Part shown: piece by piece, positions 62,761 through 64,000 of the stretch | How positions within the stretch are numbered: the stretch's first letter is position 1 | How the letters are laid out: every line of letters starts with the position of its first letter | NCBI RefSeq assembly: GCF_009725235.1 | Contig: NZ_WJFC01000011.1 | Location: 1 to 64,000, forward strand | Reading direction: 5' to 3' | Source of the DNA: Scytonema sp. UIC 10036 | GTDB taxonomy: Bacteria > Cyanobacteriota > Cyanobacteriia > Cyanobacteriales > Nostocaceae | Length of the DNA: 64,000 nt | Translations under genes and position numbers: made by a program | Notes under the pieces: generated by a model | The model's database searches: none | Told to the model about the DNA's origin: nothing | What the model saw: the letters and a program-made list of their open reading frames with translations, nothing else

Positions 62761-63137
62761 TCAGTCATCCATAACCTGTGAACTGTCAGCAAATAAATCT
62801 AAACTCATTTGCCCATAACTTAACGGTAACTCAGATTGCACGTAAGAAACTTTGGCTTTGATTTCATCCATCGCTAGCCACAAATCTAATAACGCTTTTT
62901 CTTCAGGAATGCGCTTCTTTTCATCCCCAATCCGGGGAATGACTTTCAATGCCACCTCAAACGTCCGCATAAATAAATCATTGCTGACTAAATGACAACG
63001 GTTTGCGCGAGTACCAACGATGCAACCCTTTAAATGGGTTTCCCCCGTGTTCGTAGTATACCTGCTCGTTCAACAGTTGCACGGGCATCATTTTTTCGAT
63101 AAAAACAACGGGATGTTTGGGAGTTGGGTTGGGCATA
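62761..63137 (-). pseudogene. DUF1156 DNA methylase with internal deletion
   Basis: The minus strand starts with PVVFIEKMMPVQLLNEQVYY, then NPFKGLHRWYSRKPLSFSQQ and a stop, i.e. the conserved N-terminus of the DUF1156 methylase family. A few bases later an open frame (ATG 62970) encodes 69 residues, RTFEVALKVIPRIGDEKKRI to LPLSYGQMSLDLFADS, which I take as the C-terminal end of the same gene. The whole catalytic region with the SAM-binding and NPPY motifs is missing. The C-terminal piece also occurs in fragments at 49525 and 58955. Confidence 0.6.
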
Positions 63138-63296
63138 GATTGTTTGTAATACTACAGCTTCCTTTAGGTATTATGGATTGAGATAGCTAGAAATGCCATT
63201 TTCGTAAGGCAACGCTGAGCGATCGCGCTTTGCTTAGCGCGATGTGACTTGAACAAGTTTTTGGACACTTTAGAACAAGAAAACAGGGCGCAACAC
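63138..63296. other. Spacer
   Basis: Short A/T-rich spacer with a HIP1-type inverted repeat (GCGATCGCGC...GCGCGAT at about 63219-63244). No gene. Confidence 0.3.
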
Positions 63297-63812
63297 CTAC
63301 GCGGATATTTTCTCAGATGTCGCTTGATTCATTATCTGCGCTGACAGAGAATCACCCGCGACGCGAGAGATTGTTTTCCAGTCCTCAACAGTCAGCATTA
63401 CCCCAATTAACTCCCGTAACACCTCATGATTGGGGATAAACTCCTCACCAAAAAGCTCCGAGTTCTCCAAAACAGCATTGATTTTTGAACGTACCAACGG
63501 GTTAGGGGATTTTAATTTATCTAATAAAAGCGATCGCGCAGTTTCTGTAGCTGATTTTCGCGCAGTTCCTAAATCCCACTCGGTCAACATCAAGCGTATT
63601 TCTCGGTTTAAGGAAATGCGTAACGTAGTTAAGCGACCAAATAGTTCGCTCTTAAGCATCAGTTCCCCAAAAGCATTACCCCAACTCAACCCAGCACCAA
63701 TATTACCACGCACGAGGTCTTCTGACTCAACGGCTTTTCTTAACCATTCTTCGCTCATTAAATCATCTAGAAGGCTAGGAGGCTGTTGGTTGCTATCTAA
63801 TTGCTGACTCAT
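63297..63812 (-). CDS. Uncharacterised helical protein of the defence array
   Basis: A 171-residue soluble helical protein: SLLDDLMSEEWLRKAVESED, MLKSELFGRLTTLRISLNRE, RLLLDKLKSPNPLVRSKINA. No recognised domain. It lies between the DUF499-like gene and the methylase remnant on the same strand, so it probably belongs to the same system. Stop at 63297, start ATG 63812. Confidence 0.55.
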   Translation of the reverse strand: MSQQLDSNQQPPSLLDDLMSEEWLRKAVESEDLVRGNIGAGLSWGNAFGELMLKSELFGRLTTLRISLNREIRLMLTEWDLGTARKSATETARSLLLDKLKSPNPLVRSKINAVLENSELFGEEFIPNHEVLRELIGVMLTVEDWKTISRVAGDSLSAQIMNQATSEKISA

Positions 63813-63858
63813 AAATTGACCAAGATAATTTTAGATTTTAAATTTTGGATTATGTCTC

Positions 63859-64000
63859 TTAAGGCGTCCCATCAAACTCCAATTCTTCTCGTTTGACATC
63901 AAATATACCTACTGGTTCGGCTGCACTGGGTATACGAGATGAACCTCCTGTACCGTAAATCAGTAGCTTCGCTTGAGTTTCCCTCTCTTCTACATCACCA
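63859..64000 (-). CDS. C-terminal part of a DUF499-like gene, cut by window edge
   Basis: The minus strand is open from the window edge to a TAA at 63859-63861. It reads GDVEERETQAKLLIYGTGGS, SRIPSAAEPVGIFDVKREEL and a short end. Only 46 codons are visible. Assignment to the DUF499 ATPase family rests on position next to DUF1156 and PLD-helicase genes and on a loose resemblance of the tail, so it is tentative. Confidence 0.4.
   Translation of the reverse strand, partial: GDVEERETQAKLLIYGTGGSSRIPSAAEPVGIFDVKREELEFDGTP

Noticed and set aside
63430..63807. 125-codon plus-strand frame
   Set aside because: Antisense shadow of the helical gene at 63297-63812.

Overview
The window looks like chromosome from a filamentous, probably heterocyst-forming (Nostocales-type) cyanobacterium. 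Evidence seen in the sequence: frequent GCGATCGC (HIP1) palindromes, moderate-to-low GC, many dispersed hairpin and MITE-like repeats, WD40/STAND and CHAT genes, Uma2, DUF1822 and CHASE2 families, and many toxin-antitoxin pairs. It is an accessory, strongly rearranged region; I see no rRNA, tRNA or CRISPR array.

Layout. 1-4.52 kb: a giant imperfect inverted repeat (centre about 2274/2275) carrying two copies of a DoxX-like gene and two decayed copies of a glycine-rich NPF-repeat gene; it may be real or an assembly fold-back. 4.7-7.1 kb: an NHL-type beta-propeller gene and a small NPF-motif gene. 7.9-10.3 kb: a VKOR-like gene, a partial duplication of its end that encloses a broken toxin-antitoxin pair, and an uncharacterised winged-helix-like gene. 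10.3-12.1 kb: gene remnants (YbaY-like, astacin-like, STAND/WD40). 12.1-18.2 kb: two signalling units, a minus-strand PAS / hybrid histidine kinase / DUF1624 group and a plus-strand REC-HisKA_3 kinase with a NarL-type regulator. 18.2-23.2 kb: another collapsed STAND gene, a cysteine-peptidase-like gene, a peptidoglycan-binding protein, an L,D-transpeptidase-like protein and a secreted protein.

23.8-44.0 kb is the most interesting part. On the minus strand there are repeated cassettes for secreted or wall-acting products: four members of a protein family with a constant N-terminus, three L,D-transpeptidase-like genes, one GH24 lysozyme and four copies of a 65-codon ORF. They share a promoter-like element (A/T tract, TGAATAAAACC, then 17 nt later AATATWTAGAGAGT). 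The first half of that element also lies upstream of a minus-strand operon at 39.8-43.8 kb encoding an ECF-like sigma factor, a DUF1822 protein and a CHAT-CHASE2 membrane protein. I infer an autoregulated sigma circuit that drives the neighbouring cell-wall/secretome cassettes. A 1426-residue CHAT-STAND-WD40 protein lies inside the block.

44-64 kb: an amine oxidase, a VOC protein, secreted lectin-like and uncharacterised proteins, an FHA membrane protein, a pair of AAA-like/WD40 STAND genes, then a right end dense in toxin-antitoxin modules (ParDE, BrnTA remnant, MazEF, VapBC) inserted in a broken DUF1156 methylase / PLD-helicase / DUF499-like array of probable anti-phage function. Gene-end fragments scattered through 49-63 kb show repeated small recombination events.
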